Origin: Candidatus Egerieousia excrementavium
GTDB taxonomy: Bacteria; Bacteroidota; Bacteroidia; Bacteroidales; UBA932
Length of the DNA stretch: 32,290 nucleotides
NCBI GenBank assembly: GCA_017694275.1
Contig: JADINB010000066.1
Location: forward strand, 1 to 32,290
Direction: 5' to 3'
The notes beneath the pieces were generated by a model. It did no database searches, was not told where the DNA came from, and worked only from the letters and a program-made list of their open reading frames with translations. The first letter of the stretch is position 1, and each line of letters begins with the position of its first letter. Positions 8,535-14,873 of this stretch are shown one piece after another. A program made the position numbers and the translations under genes.

Positions 8535-9701
8535 TTAACTGTCTAAATCCACCTTCGATTCTGTAAATGCAAAATGGGCCGGTATGTCTCCAGTAACTGC
8601 AGTCCATTTCAGTTTGCCGTATCTGTCGAAACAGTAAAGCACTCCCGGAGTTACATAGTCTCCGGCATCTGTCACGAAAATCTCCCTTGTCTGAGGATTG
8701 ACTGCCAGCCCGTACGGGGTCTTTATCTTCTTTTCGGTGCCGTCAGATATGAAATTTCTTGAAACAATGCGCTTCTGCACCATATCGTAAATCGCATACG
8801 AAATCGTGTAACTATTTGTAGTATAATTAAATTCATTACCCAGCACATAAAGCGAATCTCCTCCTGCAACCATATTGCTGTTTGGCAGAGTATGCAGGGT
8901 ATCTGTCACAATATCTCTGTTGGAATCTATGATAAAGGTTTTCGACGGTGTTCCGTAATAATCGCCACGCGAGGAGATATAGATATTGCCATAGGCATCC
9001 TGCACCATTCTGTGCAGGTTTATCCCGACCTCCATAGTTTTGACTACCTGAAAACTCTCCAGATCTATAACAAAGACCCTGTTGTCGTAGTCTGGCACCC
9101 GGTATCCACCCGAATTGGCCACATAGAGTTTGCCGTTGCATATAACCATATCTTCCGGCTGATAACCCACCGTACACTCCGCTACCACTTCAAGCGTGGC
9201 CGTATCGACTTTGGCAACATACCCCAGACGGGCATTGGGGTCTATCTCCACCGGACCGGCATAAGATGTAACATAGGCATATCTGCCTTCAAACTCTATA
9301 TACCGGCAGTTGGGAATCGGGATAGTGGCAATGTGTTTTGCTGTCTTTGAATCCATTACCTCAACAAAATGGGAACAGTTTACGACTACATACAACTTGT
9401 TTCCGTAAATCTGAATATCATTGCCCACATCTCCCAATTCCTTCACTACACCGGGATTTCTCTCTGCGAAAATGTTTTTGGAATAAATGCCCGATTCGTA
9501 ATCGAAGTAATCTATGGTAGCCTTGTTGCTGCCCATATTGCCTTCGTTCAGAAGATAAAAGCCGGTTATTTCGTTGCCCTCGCCGCCAGGTGCAACCGGT
9601 TTCTCTTCCGGCGGAACAATCACATCTGCTTTTCTGCATGAAAAAAGAAGCAACAATGCTAAAATAAATGTCGGAACTCTGTTAATCATTATCATATTCA
9701 T
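8535..9701 (-). CDS. btuG: BtuG-like YncE/DUF5074 beta-propeller cobalamin-binding lipoprotein
   Basis: 388 residues from the ATG at 9701. A GTG in frame at 9716 and two more ATGs at 9695 and 9689 are alternatives, and all keep the signal peptide. The signal ends in LLLLFSC. The body is a YVTN/NHL-type beta-propeller with repeated blades (GNKLYVVVNCSHFVEVMD, CNGKLYVANSGG, YGNIYISSRG, REIFVTDAGD). In Bacteroides thetaiotaomicron BtuG is such a surface propeller that binds cobalamin very tightly and caps the BtuB receptor. Here it lies immediately after the btuB-like gene, about 15 bases from its stop, under a cobalamin riboswitch, which strongly supports the same job. Without that context it would only be a YncE-like protein. 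Confidence 0.82.
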   Translation of the reverse strand: MNMIMINRVPTFILALLLLFSCRKADVIVPPEEKPVAPGGEGNEITGFYLLNEGNMGSNKATIDYFDYESGIYSKNIFAERNPGVVKELGDVGNDIQIYGNKLYVVVNCSHFVEVMDSKTAKHIATIPIPNCRYIEFEGRYAYVTSYAGPVEIDPNARLGYVAKVDTATLEVVAECTVGYQPEDMVICNGKLYVANSGGYRVPDYDNRVFVIDLESFQVVKTMEVGINLHRMVQDAYGNIYISSRGDYYGTPSKTFIIDSNRDIVTDTLHTLPNSNMVAGGDSLYVLGNEFNYTTNSYTISYAIYDMVQKRIVSRNFISDGTEKKIKTPYGLAVNPQTREIFVTDAGDYVTPGVLYCFDRYGKLKWTAVTGDIPAHFAFTESKVDLDS

Positions 9702-9717
9702 TTCGTACAAATTCACA

Positions 9718-11766
9718 TTAAAACATAACCGATGCCGTTATCCTGAAATTGGTTCCCGGCATGGGGTAACACTGCACTACTTCATACTGCTGGTCGAATA
9801 TATTGTTTACCTCTGCCGAGAGATGCAACCTGCATTTTTTGATTTCAAAGCCTTTTGAGAGAGACAGGTCGCTCGTGTACCATGGCTGGGCATAATTTTC
9901 CGGTATATTCGCAGACGACTCATACCTTTCACCCGTATAGATAAAACTGTAGTTAAAACTCCACGACCTGTATGCTGCGCCCAATATCAGAGAACCGCTG
10001 TGCCACGGAATATACGGAATCTGCCCGCCATAATAGCTGCTTTCGCGGTCTGTAAAATCCTGTGCCTTCTGATATGTGTAGCTCGCAAGCAAGTTGAGGG
10101 AAACCTTAGCTATACTGGCTGAAATTTCCGCCGAAACATCTGCACCGCGAATCTCCACATAGCCCAGATTCAGCATCGTCCACCGGAACTGGTTCGATGC
10201 AGGCACTGCAATTATCTTGTCTTCAACTTCATTGTAATAGAGATCCGCCTGTACCTTTACTTTTTTCCAGAATCTGCCGTTCAGGCTCTTTTCATAGCAG
10301 GCGCCGATATTATATTGGGTAGTATATTCGGGATTGAGCTGTTTGTTTCCGATAAAGGTATAGTAGAGATCATTCAGGGTAGGCATCCTGAATATCCGCT
10401 TATAGAAGGCCCTGAAAGTGAGACCGCTATTATCGAACGGTCTGTAAGAGGCTACAACTGTCGGGGTCAGTTCGCTTTTATCAGGAGCCGGTTTCCCCCT
10501 TTTCACGCTCTCCGTAACAAAGGTATTGAGCAGGCTTCCCTGAACCTTTAATTTTCCCCAATCGAATGAGGTGGCAAGAGCTGCAAGGAGGGTATATCTG
10601 TCGGGATAGGCAAAATCCGTCAAGTCTGCATTGAGAGTATTGTATTGCAGGTCTGCCGACAGATTCATGCTCCACCATTCAAAAAGCCTGAACCCGTTTA
10701 CCGATGAAAAATAGAGTTCCTGCTGCCTGTATCGGTTGTCTACATACATTGTGGTAACGTCCAGCCTCGGGTCCGACAGATAATGCAGATAATCGTATGC
10801 ATATTTGGCATTCAGCTGCATTCTGTAAAACCTGGAAATCTCTTTATGGAATCTCCCCTGCAGGAAAAAATTCCTGTCCCATTGCCGGTCCTGATGCCTG
10901 TATTTACCCGGCTCTTCCCTTACGGACGCTCCGGGATACCCTCTTTCGGAATCATAAAAGTAGGCTTTCGCCTGCCATCTTCCGTCTTCTATATTCCCAA
11001 AGAGAGAGGCTTCCGCCCTGTAATACCTGACATCGCCGTTTTTTCTTACCTCGGTGGTATCATAACCGTCTCTCTTTGAATAGCTGAATTTATATTTGCC
11101 AGTTGTATAAAGATACTCCGTACTTATCTGCATGGAGAGATTCTCCCCGATTCTCCTCTCCCACAACAATGACGGGTTTACGGTCCCGAACGACCCGCCT
11201 TTGACCGCAGCCTTGAAATTATTCTTCTTTCCCTCCCCGAAGAACGGAGTCCTGGATTGCAGATAAATGGAGCCGGCCGATGCAAAGTCCTTTGCGCTTT
11301 GGAATATGGAGCTTTTCTGGCCATTGTAGAGGGAGACCGCTTCCATATTGTCCAATGAAAATTTGCCCAAATCGACTATCCCGTTCTGGGCATTCCCTAT
11401 CTCCACTCCGTCATAAAAAACTCCTACATGCTGGCTTCCCAGACTGCGGATATTTACGCTTTTGAGACCGCCCACACCTCCGTAGTCCTTTATCTGCACG
11501 CCGGAAAAATAGCGTATGGCATCTGCTACCGAATGGGCGCTTAACCTCTGGAGCCGCTCTCCGGCCAGCCTTTGGGCCGGTATGATTTTAGGTACGCTCT
11601 TATGCGCCGTGACATATACGCTTTCCAGCTGCTGCACCGAATCCGCATCAAAGCCGTCCGGCATGGTATGCCCTTCATAAACCGGCACGGAAGCAGCAGA
11701 TATTGTTGCAGCCAACGGCACAACAGACAAAAAAAGGGCGAATGACAATCCTCTGCAATCAGGCAT
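9718..11766 (-). CDS. btuB: BtuB-like TonB-dependent cobalamin receptor
   Basis: 682 residues from the ATG at 11766, after which MPDCRGLSFALFLSVV gives a good signal peptide. In-frame ATGs at 11790 and 11808 are possible; the one at 11790 has a weak AGGTG just upstream. A TonB-box-like ESVYVTA lies at residues 48-54, followed by a plug domain (VADAIRYFSGVQIKDYGG, VNIRSLGSQHVGVFYDGVE) and a 22-strand-type barrel ending in the aromatic FRITASVMF expected for outer-membrane insertion. It lacks the N-terminal carboxypeptidase-like extension of SusC receptors, as expected for BtuB. The cobalamin riboswitch in its leader identifies the substrate. It is the first gene of a five-gene operon. No btuFCD inner-membrane transporter genes are in this window. 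Confidence 0.9.
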   Translation of the reverse strand: MPDCRGLSFALFLSVVPLAATISAASVPVYEGHTMPDGFDADSVQQLESVYVTAHKSVPKIIPAQRLAGERLQRLSAHSVADAIRYFSGVQIKDYGGVGGLKSVNIRSLGSQHVGVFYDGVEIGNAQNGIVDLGKFSLDNMEAVSLYNGQKSSIFQSAKDFASAGSIYLQSRTPFFGEGKKNNFKAAVKGGSFGTVNPSLLWERRIGENLSMQISTEYLYTTGKYKFSYSKRDGYDTTEVRKNGDVRYYRAEASLFGNIEDGRWQAKAYFYDSERGYPGASVREEPGKYRHQDRQWDRNFFLQGRFHKEISRFYRMQLNAKYAYDYLHYLSDPRLDVTTMYVDNRYRQQELYFSSVNGFRLFEWWSMNLSADLQYNTLNADLTDFAYPDRYTLLAALATSFDWGKLKVQGSLLNTFVTESVKRGKPAPDKSELTPTVVASYRPFDNSGLTFRAFYKRIFRMPTLNDLYYTFIGNKQLNPEYTTQYNIGACYEKSLNGRFWKKVKVQADLYYNEVEDKIIAVPASNQFRWTMLNLGYVEIRGADVSAEISASIAKVSLNLLASYTYQKAQDFTDRESSYYGGQIPYIPWHSGSLILGAAYRSWSFNYSFIYTGERYESSANIPENYAQPWYTSDLSLSKGFEIKKCRLHLSAEVNNIFDQQYEVVQCYPMPGTNFRITASVMF

Positions 11767-11954
11767 AACAATTAATTTTAAATCAATCATTACACCTGCG
11801 GATAACATTCACCTCTCATTTGCGTCCGTAACAGTACCGCACATTCGGCAATACTGCGCCGGAGCGCATATCATAAGACAAATCAAAAGAGAAACCTACG
11901 ATTCAACTCTATTGTTCTCATTCCTCCCATTCTCCGCAGGAGTAACTTTTAAAC
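11767..11954 (-). other. Leader between cobalamin aptamer and btuB (expression platform)
   Basis: About 190 untranslated bases. Immediately after the aptamer comes a small inverted repeat, CTCC-TGC-GGAG on the minus strand (11932-11942), then a GGGAGG sequence, and further on GCGC-TCCG-GCGC-like pairing. There is no hairpin followed by a T run, so control is more likely at translation or through RNA structure than by a classical terminator. The switching structure is not resolved. Confidence 0.45.
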
Positions 11955-12118
11955 CGTAACGGCAGGTCTTCTGACTTGTCCCTGTTTAGCGCCTTCCCGG
12001 TTTGATCCAGTGGCAAAGAGTGCTAAACACATTAAGGAACTCACAGCAGCGGGAACTGTTGCAGATTTTCACTGCATTCCCTTTTAATTCCGGTCATGAG
12101 ACTAAATTGACATGACCA
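11955..12118 (-). ncRNA. Cobalamin (B12) riboswitch
   Basis: Read on the minus strand, the element carries the conserved cobalamin aptamer blocks in order: AAAAGGGAATGCAGTGAAAA, CTGCAACAGTTCCCGCTGCTGTGA, the B12-box part GCCACTGGATC, CGGGAAGGCG, and the closing GTCAGAAGACCTGCC. A perfect 7-base stem (GGTCATG / CATGACC, 12092-12117) marks the 5' end. Such elements bind cobalamins and lower expression of downstream uptake genes when the vitamin is plentiful. Here the element stands in the leader of btuB and so probably controls the whole five-gene operon. The exact ends are approximate. Confidence 0.95.
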
Positions 12119-12136
12119 GGAAACCAATTACGCTTG

Positions 12137-12165
12137 CAAATGTACTATTTTTATAGTTCCGACAA
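12137..12165 (-). promoter_or_regulatory. Promoter of the cobalamin-uptake operon
   Basis: On the minus strand TTTTG (TTG at 12163-12165) and TACATTTG (12137-12144) are separated by 18 bases, a close match to the Bacteroidetes promoter. Transcription would begin near 12130, about a dozen bases before the riboswitch. Confidence 0.75.
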
Positions 12166-12201
12166 AATTTTTGATTTATTTTTTTTTATATAAAATTTTA
12201 C

Positions 12202-12209
12202 TATCTTTG
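12202..12209 (+). promoter_or_regulatory. Promoter -7 box of tRNA-Glu
   Basis: TATCTTTG lies 11 bases before the first base of the tRNA, in a very AT-rich stretch. The nearest TTG is 28 bases upstream, too far for an ideal -33 element, so only the -7 box is called. Confidence 0.6.
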
Positions 12210-12220
12210 CAGTCCCAAAC

Positions 12221-12292
12221 GCAGGATTCGTCTAACGGTTAGGACAGAAGATTCTCAATCTTCAAATAGGAGTTCGATTCTCCTATCCTGTA
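12221..12292 (+). tRNA. tRNA-Glu (anticodon CUC)
   Basis: A full cloverleaf can be folded. The acceptor stem GCAGGAT pairs with ATCCTGT, with a G-U first pair. The D stem is GTCT/GGAC. The anticodon stem GAAGA/TCTTC carries loop TTCTCAA, and the T stem AGGAG/CTCCT has loop TTCGATT. The anticodon CTC reads GAG glutamate codons, and the TTCGTCTA...GGTTAGGAC D-arm is typical of glutamate tRNAs. CCA is not encoded. It stands alone between the cobalamin operon promoter and a terminator. Confidence 0.95.
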
Positions 12293-12324
12293 CAGAAGTT
12301 TTCATATGTTTTAAGTTTTATACC

Positions 12325-12363
12325 AAAAATCCGGATCGGCTCTGGCCAATCCGGATTTTTTTT
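12325..12363. terminator. Bidirectional rho-independent terminator
   Basis: Inverted repeat AATCCGGAT (12328-12336) / ATCCGGATT (12349-12357) with an inner GGC/GCC extension and one C-A mismatch, flanked by A and T runs. It can end both the plus-strand tRNA-Glu transcript and the minus-strand serine hydrolase transcript, whose stop codon lies about 30 bases away. Confidence 0.9.
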
Positions 12364-12391
12364 ACCGGTTTCCGGTTGTCAAACCTGTGCC

Positions 12392-13519
12392 TTATTCTTC
12401 TCCGATTTCATCTCTCACCCATGAAGAGAGGGCGAACGGCTCGCTGTCGTCGAAGAAAAGGGCAGTCATTCTATCTACGATATCATGCCCGTGATTACTG
12501 TTTGTAAAGTATAAAAGATAGGTCTGCTCCTGAGGTATAAGAATGAACAGCGCCCTGAAGGTGTCGTTGTCACCCCAGTGCCATAGTATGTTGCCATGTC
12601 TTGCATTCTTCTCCACGCCTATGCCAAGCCCCCAGAATATTGAAGAATCGCATGGTCTTTCCAAACCTGCAAACCTTACCGCCCTGTTTGTATCAGGAGT
12701 AAACATCATCTCTTTTATTTCGGGCCTTAGGGTGGTGCCGGTCATAAGTTCATTGAGGAATTTGGCATAATCTTCTGCCGTGGTTCTCAGGGTATAGCCT
12801 ACATTTGCCCTGGGATGGCGTCTGAGCCCCTCGCAAACTCTGTCTTTATATCCGTAGACGGCCAGCGTGTCATACTCGCTTCGCCATGCATAACTGCTGT
12901 TTGTCATTCCAAGCGGGTTGAAGACCTCCTCCTCTGCTATGGTTTCGATATCCTTTCCCTTTATGGCTTCAATGGCTCTTTGCAGAAAGGCAAAGCCTTC
13001 TCCAGAATAGTCATAGCAGGAATCCGGCGGGAACTTGAACGTTATTTCAGAAGTCGGCCACTCTGCAGACGATGCGGCCACACTCCAGTTGGGAAGGCCG
13101 CTTCTATGCCTTAGCACCATTCTGGCCGTAAGTTTCCTTGCAGTCTCCTTGTCTTTGAACCTGTCGATATCGGTATATTTGTATAAAGGTGTATCCAAAT
13201 CTATTTCGCCATTCTGGACAGCCTTCATCACTATATAGGAGAAGACAACCTTGCTGAGTGACGCGGCCTGCATTATGGGCGGCTGTTTTATTGCCGTTCC
13301 GTCTGCAATCCTGGTTGAGTCATAAAAATCGGGGTTTATACACTGAATTCTGTAATCAGTCTCGGGAGAATGGTAAATCAGATCTATAAAAGGAATATCT
13401 GCATCCTTTATCATCTGCGAAATCTGAGAATCGTACTTTTCCCTGGTATTCTCCCCCTGTGAACATGAAACCGAAATGGTTGAAAAGATAACTGCGCACA
13501 TAATAAAAAACTTTCTCAT
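12392..13519 (-). CDS. Serine hydrolase lipoprotein, class C beta-lactamase-like family
   Basis: 375 residues. An N-terminal signal ends at ISVSC (Cys19), suggesting a lipoprotein facing the periplasm or the surface. The catalytic S-x-x-K is SLSK at residues 87-90, the second motif is YSG at 161-163, and an HWG near residue 322 takes the place of the KTG box. This set marks the beta-lactamase/EstB/D-aminopeptidase superfamily, so it may be an esterase, a peptidase or a penicillin-binding-like enzyme; a true antibiotic-hydrolysing role cannot be assumed. An unusually clear Shine-Dalgarno (CGGAGG, 5 bases before the ATG) supports the start, which is rare in this window. It is transcribed alone, divergent from the glycosyltransferase gene. 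Confidence 0.88.
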   Translation of the reverse strand: MRKFFIMCAVIFSTISVSCSQGENTREKYDSQISQMIKDADIPFIDLIYHSPETDYRIQCINPDFYDSTRIADGTAIKQPPIMQAASLSKVVFSYIVMKAVQNGEIDLDTPLYKYTDIDRFKDKETARKLTARMVLRHRSGLPNWSVAASSAEWPTSEITFKFPPDSCYDYSGEGFAFLQRAIEAIKGKDIETIAEEEVFNPLGMTNSSYAWRSEYDTLAVYGYKDRVCEGLRRHPRANVGYTLRTTAEDYAKFLNELMTGTTLRPEIKEMMFTPDTNRAVRFAGLERPCDSSIFWGLGIGVEKNARHGNILWHWGDNDTFRALFILIPQEQTYLLYFTNSNHGHDIVDRMTALFFDDSEPFALSSWVRDEIGEE

Positions 13520-13546
13520 GATAACCTCCGTAGGCTAAAACATAAG

Positions 13547-13554
13547 CAAAGTTA
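13547..13554 (-). promoter_or_regulatory. Putative -7 box of the serine hydrolase gene
   Basis: TAACTTTG on the minus strand fits TAnnTTTG and lies 28 bases before the start codon in the 79-base divergent gap. No good -33 TTG is seen. Confidence 0.45.
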
Positions 13555-13575
13555 ATATTTTTAAGATACATTTTT

Positions 13576-13583
13576 TATTTTTG
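13576..13583 (+). promoter_or_regulatory. Putative -7 box of the glycosyltransferase gene
   Basis: TATTTTTG on the plus strand fits TAnnTTTG and ends 15 bases before the start codon at 13599. It lies in a T-rich region, so a chance match is possible. Confidence 0.4.
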
Positions 13584-13598
13584 TATGATTTTTAGAAT

Positions 13599-14315
13599 AT
13601 GGAACCGTTGCATATCATAACCCCCGTAAAAGACTCACTGGACCTGACTGTCCAAACAATAAAATCCATATTGGGGTCTGAGACAAATTTCCCGTTCAAA
13701 TATACGGTATACAACGATTTCTCAACTCAAGAGAATACCGCACGGCTCTCATCCCTTTCAAAAGAACTGGGGTTTGAACTTGTAAACCTGCAGGAGATAA
13801 CCTCCACTCCCTCTCCAAATTACCGCCTTACCCTGAGGCTTGCGCAAAAAAAGGCGCTGGAGGAGGGTGCATCGCTTCTTATAGTCGAGAGCGACGTTGT
13901 CGTAAGGGCTGATACAGTCCAGAAACTGTACGACGGTTCCAAAGAAAAGCCCGACTGTGCCATTGCGGCATCAGTAACAGTAGACGGGAACGGAGAGATA
14001 AACTATCCTTACCTTTTTGCAAAGAAAATCAGAAAAGATGTTGTTCCGGTAAGGAACCATTGCAGTTTCTGCTGTTCGATACTTACAAACAGATTCCTGA
14101 AAGAGTACGACTTCAACCGGCTCGACCCTTCGAAAAACTGGTATGACGTTTCAATCTCACAGACGGCGCTCAAAATGGGGTACAGGAACTATCTGTTTCT
14201 TTCACTTCCTGTCTGGCACAGACCTCATGCAAGCAGACCATGGAAGCAGCTCAAGTACAGTTCTCCTTTAAAATATTATTGGTACAAGATAGTCAAGGGG
14301 CTGGACAAAATATAG
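13599..14315 (+). CDS. Family 2 (GT-A) glycosyltransferase
   Basis: 238 residues, a short soluble GT-A fold. The N-terminus LHIITPVKDSLDLTVQTIKSIL is the nucleotide-sugar-binding first strand and helix of family 2 enzymes, and the acidic motif ESDVVV near residue 98 takes the place of the metal-binding DXD. The C-terminal half contains NWYDVSISQTALKMGYRNY, the kind of segment that holds the catalytic base. No membrane helices are seen. It is a single gene between divergent and convergent neighbours, with no polysaccharide cluster around it, so donor and acceptor are unknown. A terminator follows its stop. Confidence 0.85.
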   Translation: MEPLHIITPVKDSLDLTVQTIKSILGSETNFPFKYTVYNDFSTQENTARLSSLSKELGFELVNLQEITSTPSPNYRLTLRLAQKKALEEGASLLIVESDVVVRADTVQKLYDGSKEKPDCAIAASVTVDGNGEINYPYLFAKKIRKDVVPVRNHCSFCCSILTNRFLKEYDFNRLDPSKNWYDVSISQTALKMGYRNYLFLSLPVWHRPHASRPWKQLKYSSPLKYYWYKIVKGLDKI

Positions 14316-14350
14316 AACCGGCATATTGCGCTGCATGCTACTGTATGCAT

Positions 14351-14388
14351 AAAAAAAAGGACTTCGCTGCAACGAAGTCCCCTTTTTT
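14351..14388. terminator. Bidirectional rho-independent terminator
   Basis: Perfect 8-base stem GGACTTCG (14359-14366) / CGAAGTCC (14373-14380), preceded by eight A and followed by CC and a T run. It separates the plus-strand glycosyltransferase gene from the minus-strand tRNA-Met and can terminate both. Confidence 0.92.
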
Positions 14389-14389
14389 G

Positions 14390-14464
14390 TGGGCCCAACA
14401 GGGCTTGAACCTGTGACCCCCTGATTATGAGTCAGGTGCTACTAACCAACTGAGCTATGGGCCC
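14390..14464 (-). tRNA. tRNA-Met (anticodon CAU), elongator type
   Basis: On the minus strand the acceptor GGGCCCA pairs with TGGGCCC, the anticodon stem CCTGA/TCAGG carries loop CTCATAA, and the T arm is ACAGG/CCTGT with loop TTCAAGC. The anticodon stem lacks the three G-C pairs of initiator tRNA. GGGGTCACAGGTTC resembles elongator methionine tRNA, but a lysidine-modified tRNA-Ile with CAU cannot be fully excluded. The D arm (GCTC...TAGC) has one more base than the usual GAGC form, leaving C-U at 13-22 or a bulged T. CCA is not encoded. Confidence 0.93.
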
Positions 14465-14481
14465 TTGCCACATCTAAGCGG

Positions 14482-14507
14482 CTGCAACCCCCTTTCGGGA
14501 ATTGCAG
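14482..14507 (-). other. Perfect hairpin with GAAA tetraloop in the tRNA-Met leader
   Basis: As RNA, CUGCAAUUCCC-GAAA-GGGGGUUGCAG pairs over 11 bases (two U-G wobbles) around a GNRA tetraloop. It lies between the tRNA-Met promoter and the tRNA, at the likely 5' end of the precursor. No T run follows, so it is not a standard terminator. Confidence 0.6.
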
Positions 14508-14510
14508 ATG

Positions 14511-14539
14511 CAAAGATAGTGAATATTTTTATTTATCAA
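14511..14539 (-). promoter_or_regulatory. Promoter of tRNA-Met
   Basis: TTG (14537-14539 on the minus strand) and TATCTTTG (14511-14518) are 18 bases apart. It sits directly after the stop of rpsJ, so the tRNA has its own promoter and is not only processed from the ribosomal-protein transcript. Confidence 0.7.
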
Positions 14540-14541
14540 AA

Positions 14542-14847
14542 TCAGACCTTGATTTCTACCTCAACTCCGCTCGGAAGTTCAAGCTTCATAAGGGCATCCA
14601 CAGTCTTTGGAGTAGAACTGTAAATATCCAGCAAGCGGCGGAAAGAATTCAATTCGAACTGCTCGCGTGATTTCTTGTTCACAAAAGTAGAGCGGTTCAC
14701 GGTAAAGATCTTTTTGTCGGTCGGAAGGGGAATAGGCCCGCTTACAACCGCGCCAGTAGCCTTTACTGTTTTTACAATCTTGTCGGCAGACTTGTCTACC
14801 AGAGCATGATCGTAAGATTTCAATTTTATTCTTATTTTTTGGCTCAT
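14542..14847 (-). CDS. rpsJ: 30S ribosomal protein S10
   Basis: 101 residues, full length. It shows the S10 pattern: IRIKLKSYDHALVDKSADKIV at the start, then VSGPIPLPT, the FTVNRSTFVNKKSREQFE segment and the end LPSGVEVEIKV. It is part of the small-subunit head and, as NusE, also takes part in antitermination. It is the last gene of the rpsL-rpsG-fusA-rpsJ cluster, 26 bases after fusA. The usual next genes (rplC, rplD, rplW) are missing; a tRNA-Met with its own promoter follows instead. Confidence 0.99.
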   Translation of the reverse strand: MSQKIRIKLKSYDHALVDKSADKIVKTVKATGAVVSGPIPLPTDKKIFTVNRSTFVNKKSREQFELNSFRRLLDIYSSTPKTVDALMKLELPSGVEVEIKV

Positions 14848-14873
14848 TTTCTTATACCAGTTTAAATCGTAAA

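Noticed and set aside
8518..8607. N-terminal extension of the PKD lipoprotein
   Set aside because: It would overlap the end of the btuG-like gene and hide the lipoprotein signal that starts at 8517.
11880..11930. Short leader ORF after GGGAGG on the minus strand (about 12 codons starting MRTIEL)
   Set aside because: The GGAGG is only one base from the ATG, too close for normal initiation, and there is no further support.
12392..13519. Antibiotic-resistance beta-lactamase
   Set aside because: The motifs fit the wider serine hydrolase family (SLSK, YSG, HWG), which contains many esterases and peptidases; nothing points to resistance.
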